From Clarireedia homoeocarpa (taxonomy: Eukaryota; Ascomycota; Leotiomycetes; Helotiales; Rutstroemiaceae): DNA of 18,127 nucleotides. The position numbers and the translations under genes were made by a program. The stretch lies in the NCBI GenBank assembly GCA_001465935.1, contig LNKV01000127.1, positions 1 through 18,127 on the forward strand, given 5' to 3'. Positions 1 through 6,622 of the stretch are shown piece after piece (position 1 is the first letter of the stretch; every line of letters begins with the position of its first letter). A model generated the notes under the pieces. That model ran no database searches, was not told where the DNA came from, and was given only the letters and a program-made list of their open reading frames with translations.

Positions 1-2
1 GG

Positions 3-157
3 CTCCATGATGGCATCACTGCTTTGTAATTCACATTTCTAGCACTTTCTATGTTTTGCCACTCATTGAGGATATAAACCCTCTTCCTTTCTCTGTAAAT
101 TAGTTCTTCAGATAGATCAACATCAATGCATTTTCAGCTCAGAATCTCACAATTTAG
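3..157 (+). other. Upstream ankyrin codons and probable intron
   Basis: Codons 3-26 read L-H-D-G-I-T-A-L, a usual ankyrin-repeat opening, and then run into a TAA. A GT at 26-27 and AG dinucleotides at 136-137, 141-142 and 156-157 bound an AT-rich, stop-containing stretch that looks like a fungal intron. No simple GT-AG pair I tried joins this frame to the ankyrin frame that resumes at 158. Either the true donor or acceptor differs, or the gene is already shifted. The reading as an ankyrin exon end is inference from eight residues. Confidence 0.4.
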
Positions 158-667
158 AACGGAGTAGAGTTTGCGGCATTGAATGGAAACTTTAAAATTG
201 TTCAGCTCCTCCTAGAGGCTGGCGCGGATCCGTTCGCACCCGGAGGCAAGTACTATGGTCGTACAGCAATAGAAGGTGTAGCTGAACATGGACGCCTGGA
301 TATGTTGTTGTATTTGCTCCATCTAGCCAATGGTTTTGAAGGAGTCGAGTTTGAGCATCAACTATGTCGAGCAAGTAGATTCACCTGGAATATAGGCCGC
401 ATTGCTTTAGCAGAGACAATTTTTGAACACCAAGAAGATAGATACGGGAGACTGCATTGCAGAAGACTGGAAATATACGACGCCGAATTTGAGATTAGTG
501 GAAATGAGAGCTCTGACGATGATGACAGCTCCGATGATGATGACAGCTCTGACGAAGACGATGGCGTTCCTGCTGATAGCTATATCTGTGATATAGAGAC
601 TGAAGGGCAAGCAAAAACCGACACCCTAGATTACCTATCTGTGGCTTGGACATTGACAGAATGCTAG
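158..667 (+). CDS. Ankyrin-repeat protein, 3' portion (5' incomplete)
   Basis: The frame is open from after a TAG at 155-157 to a TAG at 665-667. Early residues read A-A-L-N-G-N-F-K-I-V-Q-L-L-L-E-A-G-A-D-P, a classic ankyrin helix-turn-helix, followed by a second repeat around G-R-T-A-I-E-G-V-A-E-H-G-R-L-D-M-L. Ankyrin repeats mediate protein-protein contacts; fungi carry many such genes of unknown role. The second half is not ankyrin-like and contains three Ser-Ser-Asp-rich acidic units (509-562). There is no ATG at the beginning: the first open codon region starts mid-repeat and the nominal start would be TTG at 179, so this is the end of a longer gene whose 5' part lies outside the window. 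The last ~20 codons overlap another plausible frame (604-756), so the real C-terminus is uncertain. Confidence 0.65.
   Translation, partial: NGVEFAALNGNFKIVQLLLEAGADPFAPGGKYYGRTAIEGVAEHGRLDMLLYLLHLANGFEGVEFEHQLCRASRFTWNIGRIALAETIFEHQEDRYGRLHCRRLEIYDAEFEISGNESSDDDDSSDDDDSSDEDDGVPADSYICDIETEGQAKTDTLDYLSVAWTLTEC
509..562 (+). repeat. 18-bp acidic tandem repeat, three units
   Basis: Three consecutive 18-bp units (509-526, 527-544, 545-562) each begin AGCTC(T/C)GA and encode Ser-Ser-Asp-Asp/Glu-Asp-Asp inside the ankyrin frame. This is a low-complexity acidic linker and a likely site of repeat-number variation. Confidence 0.9.
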
Positions 668-1140
668 AAGTAGAAGAGCTAGATCCCCCGATGTACTGCG
701 ATTCTTCACATGTCCACAAAATTCCCACTCACTCTGACTGTTTAAGATATCCGGGCTAGGAAGATATACAACATGAGATTTCCGAGAGTTACCGAGTGGC
801 TACAGGGAATAACCCAAACCTGCCTGGATATATAGAAACCCTTACTCGGGAAATAGAAGACAACCCAATGGCCAATTCCGCCCCGCTTTCGGACGACTAT
901 CTAACTAATTTCCTTGACATACCTGGTTCGATTGCGACTCTACAATTGAATGAATTCGAGGTTACTGAGAAGTACGAAACCACTACAGACATTGATCCGA
1001 ACTTGCCTGACTCTATAGAAACTCTGGATCAGAAAAAGGAAGACGAACCAAATATCTACCCTAACCTGTTTCCGGACGACTATATAACTGATATCCTTAA
1101 TATACCTGGGTCGATGGCAACTCCGCGATGGGATGAATTT
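604..1140 (+). pseudogene. Broken reading frame with internal duplication, cut by LTR
   Basis: One frame is open from 604 to 756, stops at a TAG (757-759), then is open again from 760 through 1140 and on into the LTR to a TAA at 1288-1290. No ATG lies near 760 (first in-frame ATG 868-870), so this is an exon or downstream part of the ankyrin gene rather than a separate gene. The TAG could be a C-to-T change of a CAG codon at a CpA site, the favoured RIP context. Residues read as acidic and Pro/Leu-rich with two related 49-codon blocks; I do not recognise a family. Similarity to its own upstream copy ends exactly where the LTR begins at 1141, showing the gene was interrupted there. An intron rather than mutation between 604 and 760 is possible. 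Confidence 0.45.
811..1140 (+). repeat. Two 147-bp coding repeats, 183-bp period
   Basis: Blocks 811-957 and 994-1140 align without indels at a fixed offset of 183 nt (61 codons). Shared protein features are P-N-L-P near the start, I-E-T-L, a D-D-Y block, I-P-G-S and E-F at the end. The pattern implies an in-frame internal duplication of a 61-codon unit within a coding sequence. The second copy ends at the LTR boundary. Confidence 0.8.
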
Positions 1141-1233
1141 TGTTATAGTGGGGTAGGCGGGGTAGGCGGGTTAGGGACCCACTACCCTAAGGCCGAACCT
1201 TATAGGCGCATAGGCCCAAAGTCTCAGGTGCTC

Positions 1234-1350
1234 GGGCCCGGAGTCTCAGGCCTATGTCTAGGTATACGGAACCTAAATAATAGGGTATAAGGGGCCCGGA
1301 GTCTCAGGCCTGCTATGACTATATCTAGGTATACGGAAGCTACACAATAG
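1234..1350 (+). repeat. Tandem ~58-bp repeats in copia-1 LTR
   Basis: Two units beginning GGGCCCGGAGTCTCAGGCCT (1234 and 1293) each contain CTAGGTATACGGAA and end near AATAGGG. Partial third and fourth copies of the GGCCCGGAG/CTCAGGCC motif lie on either side. They sit upstream of the TATA box, as enhancer-like U3 repeats do in fungal LTRs (inference). Confidence 0.7.
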
Positions 1351-1427
1351 GGCCTGAGAGGCCCGGAGAGTCGAGAGGCCGAAGGCCGAAGGGCCTGAGA
1401 GAGCCAAAGCAAGCAGCTTGAAAGGCC

Positions 1428-1437
1428 TATAAATATA
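1428..1437 (+). promoter_or_regulatory. TATA box of copia-1 LTR
   Basis: TATAAATATA lies in otherwise GC-rich sequence ~290 bp into the LTR, shortly before the composition shift. It fits a U3/R promoter for the downstream gag. No transcript start can be seen. Confidence 0.5.
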
Positions 1438-1535
1438 GCTAGTCCTTCCTACTGTAAATAGCCAGTTCAATCTAGTTTAGTATTATTAAGTTATTTTATT
1501 ATACTTATTATTTATATTTATTATTAAATCTATTA

Positions 1536-1609
1536 AAGCTTATAAATTATATACTTAGTATATTCTTTACTAAAGACTACTTATTATAATTATAATAAGT
1601 TATAAGCTT
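1536..1609. repeat. 10-bp inverted repeat near LTR end
   Basis: AAGCTTATAA at 1536-1545 is perfectly complementary to TTATAAGCTT at 1600-1609, 54 bp apart. In such AT-rich sequence chance is possible, but the embedded HindIII-like core makes it notable. It could mark the LTR/leader junction of copia-1. Confidence 0.5.
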
Positions 1610-1724
1610 AAGAGTTATATAAACTCGAGATTTAATTATATTCAATATTAAAATAAACGAGTTTGAATAAAATAAACTCTAAATTATAAAGTTTATAAAA
1701 ACTAATTATAAACTTTAAAATATT

Positions 1725-2396
1725 TAAATTAAGACTTTTCTTAAAAAATTAAATTTATAAAATATAGTTAAATTTAAATTTAAAAATATTATAATTAAGA
1801 AAGTTTTAAAGAAACTAAAAATATTAAAAACTTTTAAATTTTTAAATTTAATATTAAAAGAAATTAAAACTAACTTTTTAATTATAAGTTTATATAATTA
1901 GAATATATTAAATTATATATTATTATATAATAATATTAATAAATAATAGAAAGTATTAAAAAAGATATATAAACTTTTAAAATTATAATAGTTAAATATT
2001 AAAATTAAAACTTTTAATATTTATAAAGTATTTAAAAGAAAAAAGATTATTAAAATAACTAATTATTTAAATACTTTATAAATTAAAATAAAAGTTATTA
2101 ACTTTAAAAAAAAGTTTTTTAAAATAGTTAAAAGAATTTATTTTTATAAATTAATTAAAAAGTTAAATTAATAATTTAAATTATTAATCTTATAATTAGA
2201 ATTAATAGAAAAACTTTTAAATTTCAAAATAATAATAATTAAGTTAATAAAATAAAAATACTAATTAGATTTTAAAGATAAAGTTAAAGAAAAAATATTT
2301 AATATTTAAATAATTAAAAGAAAAAATAAGAAAAATAAAAAATCTAAAAAAGTTTATTTTAATTATAATTAATAAAAATACTTTAAAATTAAATAT
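1725..2396 (+). pseudogene. copia-1 gag ghost with CCHC zinc knuckle
   Basis: This frame (starts divisible by 3) reads as one gag-like protein if TAA/TAG are taken as mutated Gln/Arg/Trp codons. It has alternating Leu/Lys-rich helices like the copia gag (UBN2-type) domain, then a basic stretch rich in Lys and Asn, then a knuckle at 2355-2396. The knuckle has positions for C, C, H and C as TAT, TAT, TAC and TAT with spacing 2-4-4; each is one transition from TGT or CAC, and the codon after the second C is AAT (one double transition from GGT). Gag coats the RNA in virus-like particles. There is no net frameshift over ~670 nt, and it is nonfunctional as written. G and C are almost gone, so individual residues are uncertain. 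Confidence 0.65.
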
Positions 2397-3471
2397 TTAA
2401 AATTAAAAAAAAAATTTAATTTAAAAAAGAAGAAAGTTAATATAAAGTTATTAATTATATTTAATAATAAGAAAGATTTTTTTTTAAATAAATTTAAATT
2501 AATATAATTAAAATTAACTAAATAACTATAATAATTATAAAATAATTAAAGTTTAAATATAATAACTAAACGTTAATATAAATAATAAATTTAAAATATT
2601 TTAAATATATAATATATATTAAATATAAGTTTAAAAATTATATTAAATTAAATAAATTTATTAAAATTATTATAATTTTAAAAACTATTATATAAATTAT
2701 AAATTAAAAAGTAGTTAAATTAAAAATAATTATATAAGGTTAAATTAAACTAATTAGATTATTAAATATATTATATATATTAGAATTTATTAAATTCTTT
2801 ATTTTAATATTTTAATTATAAAATAAAAATTTAATTATTAAAATTATTATAAATTTAAAAAAAAACTTTTAATTAAACTTTAAAATATTATAATAAATTT
2901 AGTTTATAAAGTAAATTAAATATTTATTTTTTAAAAATTTAATTTAAAAGTAAAAGTAAAAATATTTAAAATAATAATTTAAATAAATAACTTTAGAATT
3001 ATATTATAATATTAATAATTAGAGTATTTAAATTTAAATTTAATTTAAAATTTATATAAAGTTATTATAAGTTTAAAGAAGTTTATAAAGAAATTAAAAA
3101 AATTATATAAAATATATATTACTTTTAAATTTATAAAAATATTAAATAAAAAGTTTTCGAAATATTATATTAAATTTTTAAAAAAAATATTTAATAATTT
3201 TTAAAGACTTTATAATATATTTAAATTAATTAAAAAAGTTTATATATTAATATTTATTAATAATTATATTTAGAAATTATAAATTTTTTTTTTTAAAAAA
3301 AGAAAGAAATTTAAATTTTTTTTTAAATATTTAAAATTAAAATAAAAATTAAAACTAACTTAAAATTTAAAAAGTTTAAATATAATAATATTTTAAAATA
3401 TAAAGTTTTAAATAAAATATTAATAATTATAAAATTATAATTTAAATTTATAATATTTTATATATTAAAAT
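2397..3471 (+). pseudogene. copia-1 remnant after gag (protease/integrase expected)
   Basis: This is extreme AT-rich sequence (for example 2641-2700 has one C and no G) continuing the gag frame. Copia order predicts protease then integrase here. A stretch around 2757-2808 resembles the block after copia protease (aspartate, aromatic residues, then N-S-L), but I could not find a convincing D-S/T-G triad or integrase catalytic residues. The element is cut at 3471 by a gypsy LTR. Assignment is from position and continuity only. Confidence 0.4.
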
Positions 3472-3688
3472 TATAATAATTCTAACCGAATTATCACGAT
3501 ATTATATAAAGATATAACCTCTTTAAAAGTAAGTTAGATATTAGGTATATATTAGTATATATTAGTATATATATAATATAATATATAATTATTTCTTATA
3601 TATAAATCTTCGGACCTTTATAATCTTCTTAGTTTTATAATTATTAATTTTAAAGTTATTTAGTATCTTAATTAATAGTCTTGTTATA
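3472..3688 (+). repeat. Gypsy LTR, copy A
   Basis: This is the first of four related direct copies (A 217 bp, B 215, C 217, D 217). It starts TATAATAATTC and ends GTTATA. Reversing one transition at each end gives TGTAA...TTACA, a perfect 5-bp terminal inverted repeat with canonical TG/CA. Shared landmarks are the start, ATTATCACGATATTATATAA (altered in D), TTAGTATATATATAAT, and a C/T-rich end. Differences among copies are mostly transitions. Confidence 0.85.
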
Positions 3689-4265
3689 TTATTAACAATT
3701 TATTTATCTTTTTAATTATATTAATAACTATCTAAATAATATTAATAATCAATCTTTTCTTATTTTTAAATCTCTTTTTTAAAGATTTTTTAAATAATAA
3801 AAATAGATTTATTTCGATATTATCAATATATAATATTATCTTCTAAATCTAAATTATTTATTCTATATAATTTTTAAAAACTTATTATAATAATATATCG
3901 AATACCTCTTTAACTTTAAAATAAAAACTAGTTAGATTATTTTATATTAACTAAATAAATAAACTCACTTTCTTATAATACTTTATAAAATATTATTATT
4001 ATTCTTAATATCTAGTTTAATATTTAGAATACTTTTAAAACTAGTTAAATAATATTTTAAACTATATACTAAATAAAAGATAAGTTTATCTCGAATTCTT
4101 AATATTACTCTCTTTTTTTTATATAACTTTTTATAATTTAATAAAGCTATTTAATATTATTTATATTCTCTTTACTTTAATTTAACTAAAATATAAATAT
4201 TAATAACTAAAACGATTATTGATATTAAAATAAAGTTAAAAGTAAAAATATTTAAAAAACTCTTT
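3689..4265 (+). mobile_element. gypsy-A 5' internal fragment, truncated
   Basis: This aligns along its length with gypsy-B 11060-~11628, directly after its own LTR, so LTR A is a 5' LTR. Homology ends abruptly at about 4265, after CTCTTT, where different sequence begins. The rest of gypsy-A is not in the window. The fragment covers leader and possibly the beginning of gag; nothing translatable is recognisable. Relative to gypsy-B it has lost more G and C, which suggests heavier or repeated RIP. Confidence 0.8.
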
Positions 4266-5018
4266 ATTATAAAAAGATCTATATAGTATATATAATTATA
4301 AAGTAGAACTGATTATTTAATCGAGAGTATATATAATTAGTTCTTATAAACTGATCTTTAAAGATATAAAGTCGAGGTTTATAATCTATATCGTGATATT
4401 ACTAAAGATCGGTGATCTTAGTATATTACTTAGAACTTTTATTAATATATTATAACTTTTATTTATATTTCTTTTATAAATTATAGAATTAAATAGAACT
4501 ACTTTTTTTAATTTAAAACTTTTACTAACTCTTATAAATAAGACTAAGAATCTTAAAAAGAGAGGGGATAATTAATTATATCTTTATTATTATTATATAT
4601 TTAACTATTATTTAAACTATAATAATTATAAACTTGATCTGATACTTACTTTACTATATAGAAAAACTATCTACTAGTTTATTTGAAAAATTACTTTTTA
4701 AATACTTTTTTATATCTATTAATTACTTTTCTTTATTCTTTTTATTTTAATAATTATTATATTTTAACTTGGAATAATCAGTAGTACTAAACTTACTATT
4801 TAATAATAATAAATAATATAGTTTTTAAAATTTAGATAATAATATTAAGTTAAAAGAATATAATATCTAATTAATCTTAATATTTATAAAAAACTAATTA
4901 GATCACTAACTAATATCTAGTTTAATAATTTAATTAGTGAAAATTAGTTTATTTAATCTTTATTAGAACTACTTTTTATATACTAACTAAGAAATAAACT
5001 ATATATTTAATTACTTAC
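4266..5018 (+). mobile_element. copia-2 5' region (LTR/leader/gag start, unresolved)
   Basis: This sequence lies between the end of gypsy-A homology and the TRIM insertion. It starts near TATTATAAAAAG, which could be a mutated TGTTATA-type LTR start, and contains several TATATAA motifs. An imperfect inverted repeat lies at the 3' part (TCACTAACTAA at about 4903 against TTAATTAGTGA at about 4930). There is no matching 3' LTR to test it. It is assigned to copia-2 because the copia-2 gag/pol follows on the other side of the TRIM in the same orientation. Confidence 0.35.
5014..5018. repeat. Target-site duplication CTTAC (left)
   Basis: CTTAC lies directly before the TG of the 5' LTR and recurs directly after the CA of the 3' LTR (6618-6622). 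A 5-bp duplication is standard for LTR-element integrase. Confidence 0.85.
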
Positions 5019-5330
5019 TGTCGGAACACCAGTACAGCTGTAGGTGACGCAGGATAATTTAGGGTTAAAAACTCATTGTATTATCTTGCGCAAAGAGAGA
5101 AGAGAGAATCTCTCTTGCTTGCTAACTATATAAGCTTGGAGCCCCGGCAGTTCCGCCGGCTGTATCCCGCCATGCCCAGCTATGCCTATACTGGATATGT
5201 CGCATTTGCCATGGGTTCCGGAGTTATTGGCTTCCCGGAGCCAAAAGGAGCCCGGAGCCATATACGACCCGGAGCCAATTGCAGCTATTATCCATACTAT
5301 ACCTATACTGCGTTCAGTTATATCCAGACA
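5019..5330 (+). repeat. TRIM 5' LTR
   Basis: 312 bp, bounded by TG and CA. It is identical to the 3' LTR for the first 162 bp, then differs at ten positions (5181, 5190, 5225, 5264, 5283, 5286, 5296, 5301, 5307, 5322), all transitions. Nine make a TpA from the CpA or TpG kept in the 3' copy. It is rich in CGGAGCC motifs. A 94-codon frame starting TTG at 5076 lies upstream of the TATA box and is not a credible gene. Confidence 0.9.
5127..5134 (+). promoter_or_regulatory. TATA box, TRIM 5' LTR
   Basis: TATATAAG lies 108 bp into the LTR, conserved at the same offset in the 3' LTR. A transcript would start about 25-40 bp downstream, dividing U3 from R (inference). Confidence 0.55.
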
Positions 5331-5384
5331 CTAGCAGTTTTTACTTTTCGCTACAGTTAGTTGTACAAATAATTTCCTCCCAAC

Positions 5385-5426
5385 TAGCAGTAAGGTACAA
5401 GCTCGTAGCAGTAAGGTGCAAGCTCG
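5385..5426 (+). repeat. 21-bp tandem repeat
   Basis: Two adjacent units, TAGCAGTAAGGT(A/G)CAAGCTCG, with one difference. Related single copies occur at 5788-5808 and 5980-6001, at the ends of the larger direct repeats, so this is a dispersed module of the internal region. Confidence 0.9.
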
Positions 5427-5460
5427 TACAACGTAGGATTAGGGTAGTCGTTTGTCGGGG

Positions 5461-5500
5461 TAGAGAGGAGGGGCGCTTCTCCCAGAATATAAGCCTATCG
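5461..5500 (+). repeat. GC-rich hairpin module, copy 1
   Basis: Shares GAGAGGAGGGGCGCTTCTCC and a following AAGCC(C/T)ATCG with copies at 6007 and 6077. Relative to copy 3 it shows three transitions, two of them of the CpA/TpG to TpA kind. Confidence 0.85.
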
Positions 5501-5629
5501 CGTTGTTTGTTTGTAGAACCGGAGTCTTATTGTCATTGCTCGTACGGCACCCTTTACTATTAGCAGAAGTGCATATATCCGCAGATATACACTAATACCT
5601 TTTCAGTGTTTAGAGCTTATTGCAGTTAT

Positions 5630-5809
5630 TGTATAAGGTGCCAGCTCACAGCAGTACGACGTCTGCTCCAGCAGAGGTTTTCTCTGAGGTACTTGCTCCT
5701 CAGGGTAGTACGATACCAGCTATACGTGACTGGCCTGTGGGTGTCGTATTCTGTCGTCGCAGGTTGCTTCGTTCAGCAGTCTTGTTCTAGCAGTGAGGTG
5801 CTAGCTCGT
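5630..5809 (+). repeat. ~180-bp internal direct repeat, copy 1
   Basis: Starts TGTATAAGGT and ends with the 21-bp module. Long stretches such as GGGTAGTACGATACCAGCTA are identical in copy 2 at 5819-6000; a few substitutions and small indels separate them. Confidence 0.85.
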
Positions 5810-5818
5810 AGTAGTTGT

Positions 5819-6000
5819 TGTATAAGGTACTAGCTCACAGCAGTACGACATCTGCTCCAGTATTGGTTTTCTCTGAGGTGCGTGCTCCTCAGGGTAGTAC
5901 GATACCAGCTATACGCGACTGGCCTGTAGCCTATAGGTGTCGTATTCTGTCGTCGCATGTTGCTTCGTTCAGCCTTGTCTAGCAGTAAGGTGTAAGCTTC
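5819..6000 (+). repeat. ~180-bp internal direct repeat, copy 2
   Basis: Second copy, nearly adjacent to the first (9-bp gap). It has a short extra segment before GGTGTCGTATTCTG and lacks a few bases of GTTCAGCAGTCTTG found in copy 1. Confidence 0.85.
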
Positions 6001-6006
6001 GAGGGT

Positions 6007-6050
6007 TGGAGAGGAGGGGCGCTTCTCCCGGATTGTAGGAAGCCCATCGT
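6007..6050 (+). repeat. GC-rich hairpin module, copy 2
   Basis: GGAGA (6008-6012) can pair with TCTCC (6024-6028) around a G-rich loop. An AGCCCATCGT tail follows, as in copy 3, with a few extra bases between. Confidence 0.8.
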
Positions 6051-6076
6051 ACGAGGAAGAGGAAGAGGATCGGGGT

Positions 6077-6117
6077 TGGAGAGGAGGGGCGCTTCTCCCG
6101 GAATGTAAGCCCATCGT
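6077..6117 (+). repeat. GC-rich hairpin module, copy 3
   Basis: GGAGA (6078-6082) pairs with TCTCC (6094-6098). It is ~70 bp after copy 2, separated by a GGAAGA-type purine run (6055-6068). Confidence 0.8.
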
Positions 6118-6305
6118 ATTGTAGATTTTCGAAGAACTGGCAGTCTGTCGTTGGGGTCGTACGAGGACTGGCAGCGCCCTTTACTGGCAGTATAAAGCAT
6201 TGCTTATACCGGTTCAGTATCTAGGGCTCGTACACACTGTATACGAAGCTCGTAGCTGAAGTACCTTGTTGTTCTATAGTCATTAGCGAGTTGACTATTG
6301 ATCAA

Positions 6306-6617
6306 TGTCGGAACACCAGTACAGCTGTAGGTGACGCAGGATAATTTAGGGTTAAAAACTCATTGTATTATCTTGCGCAAAGAGAGAAGAGAGAATCTCT
6401 CTTGCTTGCTAACTATATAAGCTTGGAGCCCCGGCAGTTCCGCCGGCTGTATCCCGCCATGCCCAGCCATGCCTATGCTGGATATGTCGCATTTGCCATG
6501 GGTTCCGGAGTCATTGGCTTCCCGGAGCCAAAAGGAGCCCGGAGCCATATGCGACCCGGAGCCAATTGCGGCCATTATCCATGCTATGCCTATGCTGCGT
6601 TCAGTTATGTCCAGACA
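6306..6617 (+). repeat. TRIM 3' LTR
   Basis: 312 bp, same length as the 5' copy and keeping CpA/TpG at nine of the ten variable sites, so it is the less mutated copy. A 105-codon frame from a TTG at 6363 runs out of the LTR into AT-rich flank and is not a gene. Confidence 0.9.
6414..6421 (+). promoter_or_regulatory. TATA box, TRIM 3' LTR
   Basis: TATATAAG at the same LTR offset as in the 5' copy. It could drive read-out into the copia-2 remnant. Confidence 0.5.
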
Positions 6618-6622
6618 CTTAC
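6618..6622. repeat. Target-site duplication CTTAC (right)
   Basis: Direct repeat of 5014-5018, immediately after the terminal CA of the 3' LTR. Confidence 0.85.

Larger units (their letters stand above)
1141..1600 (+). mobile_element. copia-1 5' LTR (end approximate)
   Basis: It starts TGTTATAG, with the canonical TG of LTRs, immediately after a host reading frame that is broken at this point. It has a TATA box at 1428-1437 and is followed by a gag ghost in the right order and orientation. The first ~340 bp are GC-rich with internal repeats; the rest is AT-rich. The 3' boundary near 1600 is a guess, because the expected CA end and primer-binding site have been blurred by transitions. No matching 3' LTR or target duplication lies in the window, so the LTR call rests on start, promoter and downstream gag. 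A separate small element covering 1141-1480 is the main alternative. Confidence 0.55.
5331..6305 (+). other. TRIM internal region, noncoding and repetitive
   Basis: 975 bp between the LTRs is made of repeated modules: 21-bp tandem units (5385-5426), two ~180-bp direct copies (5630-5809, 5819-6000) and three GC-rich hairpin modules (5461, 6008, 6078). There is no retroelement protein motif. The sequence after the 5' LTR (CTAGCAGTTTTTAC) has no TGG-type primer-binding site, and that before the 3' LTR (GTTGACTATTGATCAA) has no purine tract, so priming signals are atypical or degenerate. Short reading frames here on both strands lack support. Confidence 0.75.
5019..6617 (+). mobile_element. TRIM-like non-autonomous LTR retroelement
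   Basis: A 1599-bp unit has two 312-bp direct LTRs (TGTCGG...CAGACA), a 975-bp middle and a CTTAC duplication on both sides, so it is a complete single insertion. The middle has no gag or pol and no convincing long ATG reading frame, which fits terminal-repeat retrotransposons in miniature mobilised by another element's proteins. Its composition is near 50% GC while the flanks are strongly AT-rich, so it inserted after RIP of copia-2 or evaded it. LTR ends differ from the gypsy copies here (TGTC/GACA versus TGTAA/TTACA), so the helper element is not in this window. Orientation is set by the LTR TATA box. Small frames inside are low-complexity by-products. Confidence 0.85.

Noticed and set aside
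192..728. Minus-strand frames opposite the ankyrin gene
   Set aside because: Shadows of the plus-strand coding sequence; the His/Ser-rich stretch is the complement of the acidic repeat.
1156..1199. GGGTTAGGG and CCCTAA as telomere repeat
   Set aside because: Only single copies, arranged as a short inverted repeat within the LTR; no tandem array.
1591..1612. tRNA-Met primer-binding site after the copia-1 LTR
   Set aside because: AGTTATAAGCTT resembles a mutated site only with a 2-bp gap; too weak in this composition.
1480..5018. Mitochondrial DNA insertion because of AT richness
   Set aside because: No tRNA, rRNA or respiratory-gene signature; gag and LTR signals and RIP-type dinucleotide loss explain the composition better.
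5076..5360. 94-codon frame in the TRIM 5' LTR, with a near-identical one at 6363-6680
   Set aside because: Starts with TTG upstream of the LTR TATA box, runs out of the LTR into unrelated sequence, and resembles no protein. Conservation is explained by LTR identity.
5606..6200. Several 70-95-codon frames on both strands in the TRIM core
   Set aside because: They follow the internal repeats, lack protein features, and overlap one another.
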